DNA of 64,000 nt, from NCBI GenBank assembly GCA_030765045.1, contig CM060964.1, forward strand, positions 136,624,448 to 136,688,447, read 5' to 3'. Each line of letters starts with the position of its first letter. Positions within the stretch are counted from its first letter, which is position 1. Shown here in pieces: positions 1-11,412 of the stretch. This stretch comes from Tenodera sinensis. Lineage: Eukaryota > Arthropoda > Insecta > Mantodea > Mantidae. A model generated the notes under the pieces. The model did no database searches and was not told the DNA's origin. It saw only the letters and a program-made list of their open reading frames with translations. The position numbers and the translations under genes were made by a program.

Positions 1-120
1 AACATATTCAGTTAATAACACCATTACTTATGATGTACCATACCAACTGCAGTCTTTTCTTGCATCTACCTGGCATGCACAAATAAAAAAAGAAACACAC
101 CTGTGTATAATACTGTCATA

Positions 121-801
121 CATTTTAAGAAGCCTACAAAATCTTTTGTACAGAATTTCACATTTTCAGCAAGCAGTTATTCTCTCAGATTCCAGGGTAG
201 CAATTATAGCAATTACTTCCAAGTTGTCACCAAAAAACCAAACTATTATAGAATGTTGGAAGATGCTTAGCCATCTAACAGCACTTCAAAAACACCTAGT
301 CTTCCAATGGATACCAGCTCACTGTGGACTGAGTGGTAATGAGAAGGCTGATTTTCTTGCAAAAAAGGGTACCAGCGGTGTACAAAAATCTAAAATCTAT
401 AGTTAATCTACCATTTTATGCAGCTAAAAGATTAGTCAACTCTGAATTCAAAAAAATTGTTGCAAAATATTACTATGAAAAATCAAAGAATAAAAGATGG
501 GAACTACCAAACATTCAAACAGTGATTCCTGAGTATCCTCGAAAAACAGCAGTTGAAACCTTCAGGTTGATTACAGGACATGATTGTCTGGCAAAACATT
601 TAAACAGAATTGGGATATATTCTTCGCCACTCTGTCCTCTATGTGATCTGCAAGAGGAAATGGACCGAGACCACCTTCAAATATGCCCGTTCACTTCTAG
701 TGCCCCATCCATCAGTGAAAAATATTGGAGAGCAAGAGGATTAATGACTTCATTGTCAGAAATCCAGCATTAGCTAACAACAACAACAACATTTTAAGAA
801 G
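121..801 (+). mobile_element. 5'-truncated RNase H-bearing LINE copy with 12-bp TSD
   Basis: The direct repeat CATTTTAAGAAG occurs at 121-132 and again at 790-801 and brackets the fragment as a target-site duplication. The inserted body (133-789) begins at a sequence nearly identical to about 35990 of the longer copy at 33030-36632. It ends with a short (CAA)n tail, as expected of a 5'-truncated non-LTR retrotransposon. Only the RNase H and C-terminal end of ORF2 remain. The RNase H fold with a C-terminal zinc knuckle suggests an I-like clade, but that clade call is from memory. Confidence 0.9.
146..773 (+). pseudogene. LINE ORF2 C-terminus (RNase H and zinc knuckle)
   Basis: Two overlapping frames encode the end of a reverse transcriptase polyprotein. 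The first carries the RNase H signature WIPAHCGLSGNEKADFLAKK. The second, one frame over, carries a C-x2-C ... H-x4-C knuckle (CPLCDLQEEMDRDHLQIC) near the C-terminus and ends at a stop just before the (CAA)n tail. Compared with the copy at 35985-36623 there is a frameshift around 380-390, close to the KKGT motif, so this copy cannot make an intact domain. Endonuclease and reverse transcriptase domains are absent through 5' truncation. Confidence 0.88.
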
Positions 802-981
802 TAAAAAGGAAATTAAATCACAATAAAACTATGTTAACTCTTATGAAATCCTGTTATAGAACATCTTAACTTATAAGTAAAAACATCAGATTAAGTAATT
901 CACAAGCATATTTACAAAAAGAATTAAACAAAAATTAGAAGCTCTGTTTCATTTCATCCTATTCACTTAGTTTTCTTCACT

Positions 982-1389
982 CTACTGGACACAACATATA
1001 GCTCGGTGCTCTCCACATATAGGATGTCTGCAAGTTGAACAGTAATTTGTAGTCATCCTACGTTTGGGGTGTTAGGGAGGGCATGATTTATGTCGTGAAA
1101 CTGGTGGCTCATCATACCCCTTTCGAAACTTTTTTCTCTTGCTATTGGATTCAATTAAGTCGTCATCATCATCAGCATCATCATTTTCATCTTTATCCTT
1201 ATATGCATAAGTAGGATCCATTATACTGTCGTCTGAATCAAATACATCGTGAGCTTCCACAAAATCTTCTGTTTCACTGTAGTTTTCATCATCTGATTTA
1301 TCTTCCTCGTAAAATTTGAATTTTTTCAATATTTGATCGACCTTGTCAGAGTCAAGATCAGACAACAGCACTAGAAAACGTAATGCCAT
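982..1389 (-). pseudogene. piggyBac transposase remnant: acidic N-terminus fused to zinc ribbon
   Basis: The 105-residue ORF (1072-1389) is very rich in Asp and Glu, with a run of five Asp, then a basic stretch (KRKKFRKG). After a TAA at about 1072-1074 the same frame continues with Cys pairs (CSTCRHPICGEHRAICC), resembling the C-terminal zinc ribbon of piggyBac transposases. The DDD catalytic domain, normally in between, is absent. The flanking piggyBac terminus supports the assignment. The acidic region alone would not identify the family. Confidence 0.62.
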
Positions 1390-1711
1390 GTTTGAACTCG
1401 AGTAGATAGCACTTCAGAGCCAATCAGTAATCTGTATTACGCACAAAATACTTTACCTGGAAACAAATAAAATAAAATCATGGAACAAACAAAATACTAA
1501 CACCATCACTAATACCTCGTAATATTTACGAACTGAACCCCGTACCTCACATACAAACTGGAGAAATGTTAAAATCAACCTTACTTCAGCAAGAGTTTCC
1601 CTCCAACTGAGACTAGAAGAGCAGCCAGTCGCCACTCATGCGGAGAAGTGGATGAAAAGTCGAATGAACAAAATGGTGTCGTAAAATTTACGACATATTA
1701 GTATTCTAGGG
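982..1711 (-). mobile_element. Internally deleted piggyBac-like element
   Basis: On the minus strand the sequence immediately inside TTAA (1712-1715) reads CCCTAGAATA, a classic piggyBac-type terminus. An ORF with an acidic N-terminal region follows, then, after one in-frame stop, a cysteine-rich C-terminal ribbon. The several hundred residues of catalytic core between these are missing. The far (3') terminus was not recognised, so the 982 boundary is only the end of the coding trace. Confidence 0.72.
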
Positions 1712-1715
1712 TTAA
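1677..1715 (-). repeat. piggyBac terminus, subterminal palindrome and TTAA target
   Basis: TTAA lies at 1712-1715. Just inside it, on the minus strand, is CCCTAGAATACTAATA, followed by a perfect palindrome of 19 bases at 1677-1695 (plus strand begins TGTCGTAAAA). Subterminal inverted repeats beside the tip are common in piggyBac-type elements. Confidence 0.7.
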
Positions 1716-2166
1716 GCAAGGACAAAGCAGTAACCTTTTTTTTTTCTTTTTTCTTCTAAGTTTAAAGATATCACAATGATTAAGAACTCTAAACTTTGTA
1801 ATTTGTTGTGTTTGACTGGTATTTTAATATTAAACATGGACAAAAAACTACAAAGCTTATGTTTTCAAATAATGAGAACCTGCTCCAAACCAATTCAGTT
1901 TAAGATGTTTTGGTTTTAAAATTTATATCTCATGATGTATTGATTCTTTTATATTTTCACATTTTACCTGTCTTTGGTAATGACTTGTTACTGATAAGCC
2001 ATAACGTGAAAGTTATCTGACGTATGATTCTTGGACTACCTCTGTCAAAAATCTGTATCCCCATCAGATAATAGTGTGGATGGAACTCTGTCATGACAAG
2101 GTATTATCCAGAATAAATTTGGCCATGTGAAGTGCTGAACCATTTAAGAATGATTTTACTGTAGTA

Positions 2167-3547
2167 TTGTATGTCAGGCATCGGCAAACATGTACTCAAT
2201 GAGGTATCAGTATGACGTCTCAACACGCAACCCGCAATGCACATGACGTAATGTAGAACAGGGGATAGCATTGACCTTCGTTCAGAGTCAGTGCTGGACT
2301 CGCTCGCTACAGAGTACAATAAAGAATAGTACACATACTTGAATCCAGCATTTTGGTCTTCGATACTTTAGATAGGCCTAGATATTTGAGCAATATATTT
2401 CAATTCACTTCTACCAGCAATGTACCATGAAAATCTAGTGATATATCACAAGTAGCCACTCTCAGTATAGCATGCAAATTAACATCTGTTAATCGCGATA
2501 CAAGATTTTTTTGGATTCAGTTTTTCTTCTACAAATTTCTTAAATGCTTGAAATAATTCTGTCCCTGTTGTATGTTCCGTAAGTGGAATGACTTCAAGCA
2601 TATATTCTTGTATCGAGGGGTTGTTAGTAACTCCACAAGTGAAAATTACCAATTGTGCTGTGTCAACGTTGTCAGTGCTTTCATCCAAAGCGAGAGAAAC
2701 GACTATAAATTCATGGACCTCAGTTTGTAGTCTTTTTTAGGTTATTTCTGGCATTTTATGTATCTTTCTCTGTATGGTTCGTGGTGATAATGCAATATTA
2801 CTAAAAATATCACATTATTCAGGGCAAATTATGTTGGCAACTTTACTCTCACATTTTTTATGAAATCTCCATCACCAAAACATCTCAGTGACTGAGCAAT
2901 CTCCAAAGCAACAGCATAACTGGCGTGAAGTTGTCTATCAGTTATAATATTTGAATTAATATTAGGTGTATTATCTGAATATTGCTCTTTGAGCTGTTGC
3001 AGTTGGTTAGTCCAATCTAGACCTGAAAAAAAATGAATAAAGGACACTACATCAGTGTTATGCTACTTTAAATCTTGGTGTAAATTTATGAATACATGCT
3101 TGTGTATAATTGTATGGTGATCTTATGACATGTATCATAATGCCGCTTGATGTTCCATTGATGAGTGCCTTTTTTAACTTTAGAGCACAACAAACACCTT
3201 ATGGTCCTTACATGATGAGAGAAGAAATCATCAAAGTGCTATTATAGATATCAAATTTAATAGACCAGGAATAATTAGATGCACTTTAATCCTATGAATA
3301 TACTAAGACTTTAAGTTAAATAAACTAATATCCTTCAAAGCTATAAATAAAGAAGTTTATCTAATTACAGTTTGACAGACATGTTTAGAAGTGCAGGTAA
3401 ATACGACAGGACAGTCCGCCCGTGATCGGTGTGTATGCACAACCAGTTAAGGCTGTGAGGGAGGGGGAGACAGAGTAAGCGCTGCCCCTGACATGTCATA
3501 GTTGCGAGGCCTCATTGAGTACATGTTTGCCAATGCCTGTTGTATGT
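2167..3547. mobile_element. Non-autonomous hAT with 30-bp TIRs and 8-bp TSD
   Basis: The TSD TTGTATGT is perfect at 2167-2174 and 3540-3547. The element (2175-3539, 1365 bp) has terminal inverted repeats of about 30 bp beginning CAGGCATYGGCAAACATGTA, with one mismatch between 2175-2204 and 3510-3539. It contains transposase fragments on the minus strand. It sits inside the integrase coding of the gypsy remnant, whose frame is recognisable on both sides. Confidence 0.94.
2479..3047 (-). pseudogene. hAT transposase fragments (GTF2IRD2/ZBED-like)
   Basis: Minus-strand fragments read in order. First comes ASYAVALEIAQSLRCFGDGD (2829-3047), matching the conserved region before the catalytic domain. 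Then, beyond stops, comes MDESTDNVDTAQLVIFTCGV (2479-2688), the DEST segment around the first catalytic Asp. Both are typical of hAT proteins domesticated as GTF2IRD2 and ZBED/FAM200 proteins. The BED finger and the C-terminal dimerisation domain are missing. Confidence 0.82.
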
Positions 3548-4689
3548 CATACTGTAGTATTCAGTTATTACTATTATAAGTGATTTCCATTTCTTGTATG
3601 CAGTGGGCCAATGAGACCTTTTGCCCAACATTCATATAAGTGATTAACTGGGATGGGTTGCAGTAATCCAGCAGGTTTGAAAGTACGTAGTATTTTTCAG
3701 GATTGACAGGAGGGACAACCCTTAACAAATTTTCCAATATTCTTGTACATTCCAGTCCAGTAAAATTGTGAACTGATGTAAAAACTTTCGGTAATTTTCA
3801 GGTATTCTACCATTGGTTCATTGTTATAGACATTTAAATTTTAATTTTTGAGAGATTGTGGAATAACTAAGAAATTTAAATCTCCTCTTGCTCCAGTGTT
3901 CTTATGGTACAATACTCCTGATTTCAATGTGAAAGATGAAGCCTAATGCCCTAACCTGGGTAGGGCCACATCAGGTTGCTCCACAGCCTCTATTAAATGT
4001 GCAAATTTGGATCTTTCCTTTGTTCTACCACATCTTCTGTCAGCAATAATAAACCTATGATAACATCTTAAACTTATTCATCTTGCTGAGGTACAGGGAA
4101 ACTGTGTATTATAAGCAATCTGCCTCATTATATAACTTGCCTGCCTTGAGAGCTATCGTAATGACATTCCTGTGATTTTAAAAATAAGTGTGCCAACTTA
4201 TCTAGGATGTCCTTCATGGTTTGTAGGTAACCTATACAAGGTGGTCACTGTCAGTGTAAGCAGAGGAAGCAAATATAACTGGACTAAAATGAGCCAGGGC
4301 ATTAATTCCAGCTCTGTAGCACTCTACTTTTGTTCAAGTGTATTGTGTGGTCTTGAAACGTAAGAAATTGGGTATAAAACATCATCAGAACCTTTATGAT
4401 ATATAATAGCTCTTGTATCCACTTTTGAACTGTCCACGTAATTTTTCACAGCACGCCCCTAGAGTATAATAAGCAACAAACTTTTTAGAAGTTTCCTGGG
4501 TTCATTAAAGGCTTTTTGCTGTTCTGACTGCATAAAAAGAATGTCCTTCCTGGTAAGAACATGTGAAGGCTGGGCGATAGTGGAAAATTTGCGTATAAAG
4601 CACCTTAGAAAACTGAAAATCCCTAAAACTTTCCTCATATCACAAAATGACTTAGGAGTGGTTAATTCCCAAATTCCTAAAACAAGATA

Positions 4690-5745
4690 ATAGAAATGAA
4701 ATTGGAAGTATTACAGTGGTCCAACTTAATCGTGTGACTCAGAATGTGTTCTCCTGATATGTTTGTTTAGCCGAGGGTGGACAACATTTCCTGCATCTTC
4801 AATAAGGTAAGAGTATTGTACACAGTGGCCAACATGAAGTAACAGAATAGACAGATTCATCTTGGCCTCATCCTTCACCATCGGCTCACTTTGGGACAAA
4901 CTAGTTTTTCCTTTCTGATAATGTGACTGCGAGGGTCAATGCCGTGAGCACACAAGACATTTTGCTGTCTTAGAGGGGTTGTAAGGTTGTGCATACATAA
5001 CGGTACACCGCTTTATTATGTGCAGGTAGAATGGCCATCTAAGGAATGGAAAACGTTTACCTCTCTTGGCACATTTATCTCAGCATAGTTAACAGCTGTA
5101 TACAATCATTCAGCAATTTGCAAACACGTTCAAATGAGAATGAAATGTCTTGTAACTTATGTGGCATAATAAATATGTCTTATAACATTTATCAATAGTA
5201 CCTACTTTTATTTATATTAGATCTGTATTATTTGCTTTAGGAGTTCAAATATTAATAACTTTATAAAATGATTAACCCATATTTCATAGAGCAGCTTGTT
5301 TCCCAGGTAATGGAAGTTTTCTAATTTTTAACAAATTGTGAATATATATTTTAAATTGTTGGACTTCTTTGCCTTTTTATCATGCCATAACATTTGTACT
5401 TGGCAGCACTAGCTATTTTCTCTGGGATATACGCACCATATAAAATACTTTTTCTCATACATACCTTCACATTATTAAAATAGTCAGATATGTTTACAGC
5501 TATTATGCTCCAATCGTGACTTTGTTCGTTTAACACACTTCAGTAGGGAATATGTAGATATCCTGGAAGTTCTAATGTAAAGTGCCTTTACCGAATGAGA
5601 CAGAAGAATTAAGTTCTGACATAAATTATTTGATCACGTATTGTTGAACACACAATGCAGAACAGGAAACTAAATGCAAAAATGAATTAACTGTTCTTCA
5701 AAACGTAAATTATAAGTGTTTTTTTCCAACTTACCTTAAACAACA
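4690..5745. other. Region without a recognisable gene
   Basis: No domain or clear repeat could be assigned. A 61-codon minus-strand ORF at 5351-5536 has no recognisable motif. Some of this stretch may be decayed sequence of the neighbouring gypsy or hAT elements. Confidence 0.4.
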
Positions 5746-5749
5746 TTCT

Positions 5750-7350
5750 TGTAAAATCAGCTCAATCTGCCTGTCTTTCATTTCAGCAAATATGTCACCC
5801 TGGTCTTGAAGTCAGGTGTCCTTCTAAGGTGCCAAAGCAGTTCTTTTTCTATTGTCAGTGTTCCCAAGTTAGTGTGTCTTTGATTTGTCATGGAATATCT
5901 TAAATACGTCTTGACGCGTTTCAATGCACTCATAGCACGTTTACTGATACAGATGTAACAAGAGTCATCAGCATCAACTTCAGCAAGTTTGTTGTTTCTA
6001 CATACATTGCTAAGAATATATGCCAGCAGTAGGTAGGGTGCTAAATGTTTTTTTTTTTTTATTTTTTTATTGTTCCAGTTATGCCTTTAACTGCAGAGGT
6101 CATATCGGCAGCCTTGACTATTGGTTTTACTCGTTTAACAGTGGGGTTTTCATACATTGGATTCACACACACATTCATACTTCCAGACTCAGGAATCTTG
6201 GCTGGAGAAAAATTCATACCCCCCTGCCGGGAATTGAACCCGGGACCCCTAGCACAGCAGGCAGGTGCTCTACCAACTGCGCCACGGGGCCAGCCTGCTA
6301 TATGTTTGTCAGGATCTGAATTAACATTAACAAGTTCGCTCCTAAATTGATTCATGTGGAAGAGCTTCGGATATAGTTCAATAAGTTGGTTCAAATTTCG
6401 TTGCGGAAACTCGGAATGATAGCTGTTAAATTTAGTTCCATGAAAGCAAGGTCTTCAAAATTGCTGAAATGTGTTTTCAACTGAACCAACACTGTGTCAA
6501 GAATCTCATAAGCAAGACATCTTTGAGCCTGGTTAGGATTTACTGCATTGCAACACAAAACAGCAGATTCCTCTTCAATTTCCATTATTACTTGTCACTT
6601 CTGAGGAACCTGATATTCTCTGTAGCAACCCTCATCTCTTTTATGTATAAACTGACATCAGAAGTAGTATTAGCTTGGAGAATATTAAATAAAAAGTCAG
6701 CATAAACAAAGACTCTGGAAAAGAAGCATAGGAAGAACAAATATCTATAGCTGTTCAGTATATCATCCATTCCCGTGGTGACCTGTGTTGATTCTGGGTC
6801 CCAGTTGTCCGAATTGATGATATGCTGAACAGCCCTTTTTAATTCAGAAAGATACTTTTTTACTGTAATGACAGCCCTAGAATGGTAATTCTATCGGACA
6901 GTAGAAGGGTAAGGAACTTGAAAACCTTGCTCTCTCAGGAGTTCTGCACAGCGTGAGGAATGAGAGCAGAATGAATGAAACACGGTTAAATTGCAAATGA
7001 ACATTTTCAACTCCTTTATAGTTTTAGCAGCATGTAGAAGAACAAGATTGAGTTGGTGGGCATAACAGTGTACGAATATTGCAAGAGGATAGGCTTGCCA
7101 CACAATTGCCTGAATGTCGCCTTTATGGCCTGACATTATGGTGGCTCCGTCATACATTTGACAAATCAGTTTGTTTTTACAAATGTTCCAATTATTCAGC
7201 GTTAGAATGATGACAGTAGCTAAACCCTTAGCAGTTTTGTCCGAAGACATAAAAGCCTAGGAACCGCTCAACAGCTTTTCCATTCATGCAATATCTAACA
7301 ATTATGCAGAGTTGGGCTTTAACTGAAACATTTGTAGTTTCATCAGCTTC
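5750..7350 (-). pseudogene. ZMYM1-like hAT transposase, catalytic to C-terminal half
   Basis: On the minus strand the order is: DETTNVS segment (about 7340); SSDKTAKGLATV and QMYDGATIMSGHKGDIQAIV; FVHCYAHQLNLVL (6891-7250); FSRVFVYADFLFNILQ (about 6715); EILDTVLVQL (about 6500); a C-terminal hATC-like stretch RAMSALKRVKTYLRYSM (about 5900). This is the standard order of zinc-finger MYM-type protein 1-like hAT transposases. Several frameshifts are visible, for example at about 7250 and 6590, and a SINE interrupts it at 6051-6295. The N-terminal half is not on this strand; it appears inverted at 7720-8350. Confidence 0.85.
6039..6307 (-). mobile_element. tRNA-derived SINE with 12-bp TSD, inserted in the hAT
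   Basis: On the minus strand a tRNA-like head shows a box A-like GTGGCGCAGTTGG and a box B-like GGGTTCAATTCC. An A-rich tail (T-run in plus, about 6048-6067) lies at the other end. Flanks TGCTAAATGTTT (6039-6050) and TGCTATATGTTT (6296-6307) match as a TSD with one difference. Body 6051-6295. It splits the coding of the ZMYM1-like hAT. Confidence 0.86.
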
Positions 7351-7719
7351 AGGGGCAGTTCCTCTGTACGTGCTACCATGCTGCAGCACGCTTAACAATT
7401 TCAGAAATAACCAACTTCAAATATTTTACAACAGTTTAGCTTTGATAAGGTATACTATGAGTTATAGTGTGCTGGAGAGACGCAGCATGCATCGTCCACA
7501 GCAGCACGGAAGAGCATTGTAAGATAGCAATGTTACAGGTTTGTCCCTCCTCTCCCTTTCCCCACCTTCTTCACAGCGCTGTACCATGCTCCAGTCAGTG
7601 ACGCACGTTCCACTATAGCCAGCTTGCTTGCACATTTGCAGTGTATTACTCTCCTCTCAAGCGCCCATGTTAAATAAAACTTGCGGAAGTGAATTAATCT
7701 TTTAAAGAATCCATTCTCT

Positions 7720-8350
7720 ACTCGATCCTTTGAAGAAAAAGTTAACATTAAAATACTTGGTACCTATTATTAGCAATGTTCAGACAGTCAAGGGAAGAAA
7801 AACTACTGGTACTTACATACGATGTTTACATAGTGACATTTTTGTGAAATGTTCTGGATATGCGGTTGTGAAATTCCAAATACCCGTTTCTGCTTTCCTT
7901 GCCTGTTGTTTGGAAGTAATGATTCCTGGTCAAAAAGTGGCATAAATGACCTAGGCCATTTAAATGAATATACAAATAAGCATATATCAAGTAGGGAACA
8001 CTTGAGTAATGTTCTGGATTTCACTACTCTTGCTGCAGTACACATTGTTGCAGAGCTCAGTTATGCATATAGTGAATCTCTTAAGCTAAAAACAAGGAGG
8101 AAATTGAAAGAAGTGGGTGTATTTTATCGAAAATATATACTAATAGACTGCATTAAGCTGTATGTTGCATTTGAATTGGCCTAAGGGGACACGACAAGAC
8201 AAGAGAATCTGAAAATTCTGCAATACAAGCTAGTGTCGACAGTGCTGTAAAAATCACATGGAGACAAGTACCGTTGCTAAATGGACGTCAAAAACAACAC
8301 AAAATGAACTTTTACAATGTATGCTAGACGTATGTCATTACAAAATAAAA
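7720..8350 (+). pseudogene. ZMYM1-like hAT transposase, N-terminal half, opposite strand
   Basis: The plus strand encodes the TTF-type zinc-finger region with NTRFCFPCLLFGSNDSWSKS and a following His-rich segment NKHISSREHL (7849-8184). After a frameshift near FELA comes RGHDKT. The segment KTTQNELLQCMLDVCHYKIK (8258-8458) follows; in the family it lies just before the catalytic DETTD motif. The trace stops there, exactly where the minus-strand half at 7345 begins, which suggests one element broken by an inversion. Confidence 0.8.
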
Positions 8351-8354
8351 GAAA

Positions 8355-10297
8355 TTGTATGCTTACAGATTTCAAGTCAACACCAAACAAATCCATTGCA
8401 CAAACATTTGATTGTGCCTCTGTCACGAGGGCAATCTAAACAATCTAAATCTAAATGAGAGAATATTATCCTATGGCACACTATGTACACTGTTATGTCC
8501 ATCAATTAAATCTCTTAATGGAGAAACCTGCTTTGCAAAACAAATCAACAAGACTCTTTCTCCATGTCAGGATTTCTTGCTCTCTTCTCGCGTATGACAG
8601 TTCTTGGAAAAATATGTGAACGTATTGCTGCCGGTTCTGCCACTAGATGGAATTTTAAGTCCCGGACATTGAGTTGTAGTTTTGAAAATAGAGAAGCACT
8701 TATTGAATGAGTCTATCGCAATACGCCCTGCCGCAACTGCAATTTCTTCTTTTGTGATGATGGAGTTGTAAGTTTCATCCAGCTTTGTACAACAAATTTC
8801 AGTAAGTTTAGAGGGTCAACATGCCGTATATTGGTATTTTCAGTGGAAAATATTGTCGAGTAGTTTTCAAATATTCTGTTAAGTTCAGTCTTACAATTTT
8901 TGGTGTCCGATTCCAATACTCTACGTACCGCCTTTCTTCTCTCATTATAAAACTGAAATTGTGTAAGTTGATAGACGTACTTGTATTTTCTCTGGTTACA
9001 AGCTCTTTCTGTTGTACGTTGGGGATTTTATGTCTTACTGTACGTTTTACCATGATCTGCAAGGCATTGTTTCCTTCTAGCTAATTAGTACTTTGTAGCA
9101 GGGTGTTTCGGGCCAGGAAGGAGGTGAATGGAACTACTCAGAAATTTGGAAAACTCGTGTATGAATGTGTGGAATTCAGAATTGTTTCCAATGGCCGGTT
9201 TAGAAAATTTGTTCCTCCATTCACGTAATTCTGATTTAAAATTAACCTCTTCACTGCCATCACAATGTTCATTCAGATGCTACTGATTGAGAACCAGATA
9301 GTTTGGTTAAGAGTTGTGTACGGTGTATTTGAGGATGCGAGTGACTAATGTGAATTGTTACACCTCTTCCTCCTTGGAAATATCCGCCACAGTGTGGGCA
9401 TTGCTTGCATTATATTTTGATTTAAATAAGTATGATCTAGAATTTCCTATTTTCCTTTCCTGCGTTGGCTTATGTTCAACAATGCAGCCTTCTAACCTGT
9501 ACTCACAGAACAGCGTCCTCTACACGACAGAAGGGGAACTAAACCCAATAGCCGAACAACTACCGTGACATGCATCACTTGACTATTTACAAAGTTGACT
9601 TGCTGGAAATATGGCTGTCAGTTTGTTATTGAAGGAGCTGTGGCTTGTTTACTGCATTTTTTATGAAATAAGGTAAGCTATAATTTTTTTGAGATTTGAA
9701 ATAACCTGTATTTCTCACAAATGCTATCACCAGGTGACCTATTTCTGTTGTTTCAGAGCCGCAGAGCTGTTGTGTTGTGGCTGCAAGTCAAATTATAACG
9801 TTATTAGCTCAAAGAAGATGCACACCAACTATCCTCAAGAACCAACCGAAATATTTCAGCACAGCATTAGCATCAATTGGTTTGTGTAACTAACATCACA
9901 TAATGGTCAGTCACACCAACTTGATTTATAGGCAAGCAATCACTGCATAATAAAATAAAGATTTCTCAACACCTGGAATATTAAAGATAACATGCCATCA
10001 CTGCTATCTGTTCAGTTTACCAGAGAAAGTAGAGTATTTAGCGTATTGTAATATATTCTTGAATGTTGATGCCATCAGTTTGCAAACTGCCAAGATGGTG
10101 AAGTAAGAAATGTCGCTAAACTAGTAATTGTATTACGTTTCGTTCATTGTAATCCCGGAATTACTCCCATTATTGTACACTAGCTACTGAAAGTTATCAC
10201 AGCTGCTCATAAATAATTTATTCTTTGCAAAATGGTTGCGCTGTATATTTTTACTTTATGAAGAAAGTATGAACAACTTTTTCCCCATTTAATAAAC
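8355..10297. other. Region without a recognisable gene
   Basis: Overlapping minus-strand ORFs at 8713-9062 show no motif I can assign. Nothing else resembles coding sequence, a SINE head or a terminal repeat with TSD. Confidence 0.4.
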
Positions 10298-11086
10298 AAC
10301 ACTTTATTTAAGAGGTAGAACTGGAACTTAAAAATTCAATGCCACAACTGGGATTTGAACCACAGACCTTCTGCTTGCTGGGCGGACGCTCTAACCACCG
10401 AGCTATTGTGACAAACTGCCAGAATGGCATTAAATTCTCAAGCCAGTTCGTATTTCTCCTGGTAAACCACAAAGGCAGTCTCACATCAGAGACAATTACC
10501 CCAATGGTGACTTACTATTGCAAGTACTTTATATCCCAAGATTAAATAACCTTCACATGGTAATTATTATTTATTTATGCCAACAAACTTACTGTTGGTG
10601 TTTTTAAACACACAAGCCGTGTGTGGGCAAAGTATAAGAGGTAGAACTGGAACTTAAAAATTCAATGCCACAACTGGGATTTGAACCACAGACCTTCCGC
10701 TTGCCGGGCGGACGCTCTAACCACTGAGCTATTGTGACAAACTGCCAGAATGGCATTAAATTCTCAAGCCAGTTCGTATTTCTCCTGGTAAACCACAAAG
10801 GCCAACAAACTTACTGTTGGTCTCTGATGTGAGACTGCCTTTGTGGTTTACCAGGAGAAATACGAACTGGCTTGAGAATTTAATGCCATTCTGGCAGTTT
10901 GTCACAATAGCTCAGTGGTTAGAGCGTCCGCCCGGCAAGCGGAAGGTCTGTGGTTCAAATCCCAGTTGTGGCATTGAATTTTTAAGTTCCAGTTCTACCT
11001 CTTAAACTTTGCCCACACACGGCTTGTGTGTTTAAAAACACCAACAGTAAGTTTGTTGGCATAAATAAATAATAACACTTTATTTA
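10298..11086. mobile_element. Composite insertion of three copies of one tRNA-derived SINE
   Basis: The 13-bp direct repeat AACACTTTATTTA at 10298-10310 and 11074-11086 brackets the whole cluster. Inside are a minus-strand copy (10311 to about 10500) lacking its 3' tail, a second minus-strand copy (10564-10802) and a plus-strand copy (10837-11075) ending in an (ATAA)n tail. One TSD around three copies argues for a single integration of a rearranged product, not three independent insertions. Confidence 0.85.
10564..11075. repeat. Near-perfect 239-bp-arm inverted SINE pair
   Basis: Arms 10564-10802 and 10837-11075 are reverse complements of equal length with very few mismatches (one is AGTATAAGAGG against AGTTTAAGAGG). 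The spacer is 34 bp. Each arm holds a tRNA-like head with CACAATAGCTCAGTGGTTAG (box A) and GTGGTTCAAATCCC (box B). The transcript could form a long hairpin. Confidence 0.93.
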
Positions 11087-11099
11087 CCTAGTTTTACAT

Positions 11100-11412
11100 A
11101 GGTAATTTACAAGTCCTGAATACACACTTTTATAAATTTACATCACAAAATAATTGACATTGAACACACATTACTCCTTCAGAATACCAACACTTTTTTG
11201 AGTTACATCACAAAATAATTGGGTTCTGAACTCATAACTTCCTCTGAATATTAACAGTTTTAACATTTTACGTCGGAAAATTATGAAAATGTAACATACA
11301 TAACTCCTGAATACCAACATTTTATAAGTTTACATCACAAAATAATTTATATTGAACATACATAACTCCTAAATCCGACACTGTTATAAGTTCACATCAC
11401 AAAATAATAAGT
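11100..11412. repeat. Minisatellite, ~63-bp unit, about 4.5 diverged copies
   Basis: The motif TTACATCACAAAATAATT recurs near 11140, 11204, 11330 and 11396, with a diverged version near 11264. Between copies is a shared stretch resembling CATAACTCCTGAATACCAAC. Spacing is 62-65 bp. Confidence 0.8.

Larger units (their letters stand above)
1990..4690 (-). pseudogene. Ty3/gypsy pol remnant (RT/RNase H to integrase), split by a hAT
   Basis: Read on the minus strand, 4690 to 4240 encodes the end of reverse transcriptase and RNase H, including motifs like LTRKDILFMQSEQQKAF, YPISYVSRP and ATELEL. Further on, 3780 to 3560 gives the integrase zinc-binding tail (YWTGMYKNIGKFVKGCPSCQ) and a following LIGPL motif. 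The integrase core resumes left of the hAT at about 2170 to 2000 (MAKFILDNTLS ... LSDGDTDF). Stops and frameshifts are frequent, and no protease, gag or LTRs were found. The region from 4700 to 5000 could not be assigned. Confidence 0.72.

Noticed and set aside
6020..6394. Overlapping ORFs of 99-111 codons on both strands
   Set aside because: They run through the SINE tRNA-like head and tail; no protein motif.
8713..9062. Overlapping minus-strand ORFs, considered as a Tigger or host exon
   Set aside because: No catalytic or DNA-binding motif could be seen.
10907..10980. Possible tRNA gene
   Set aside because: Same tRNA-like head occurs in three SINE copies with SINE bodies and a TSD; not an independent tRNA gene.
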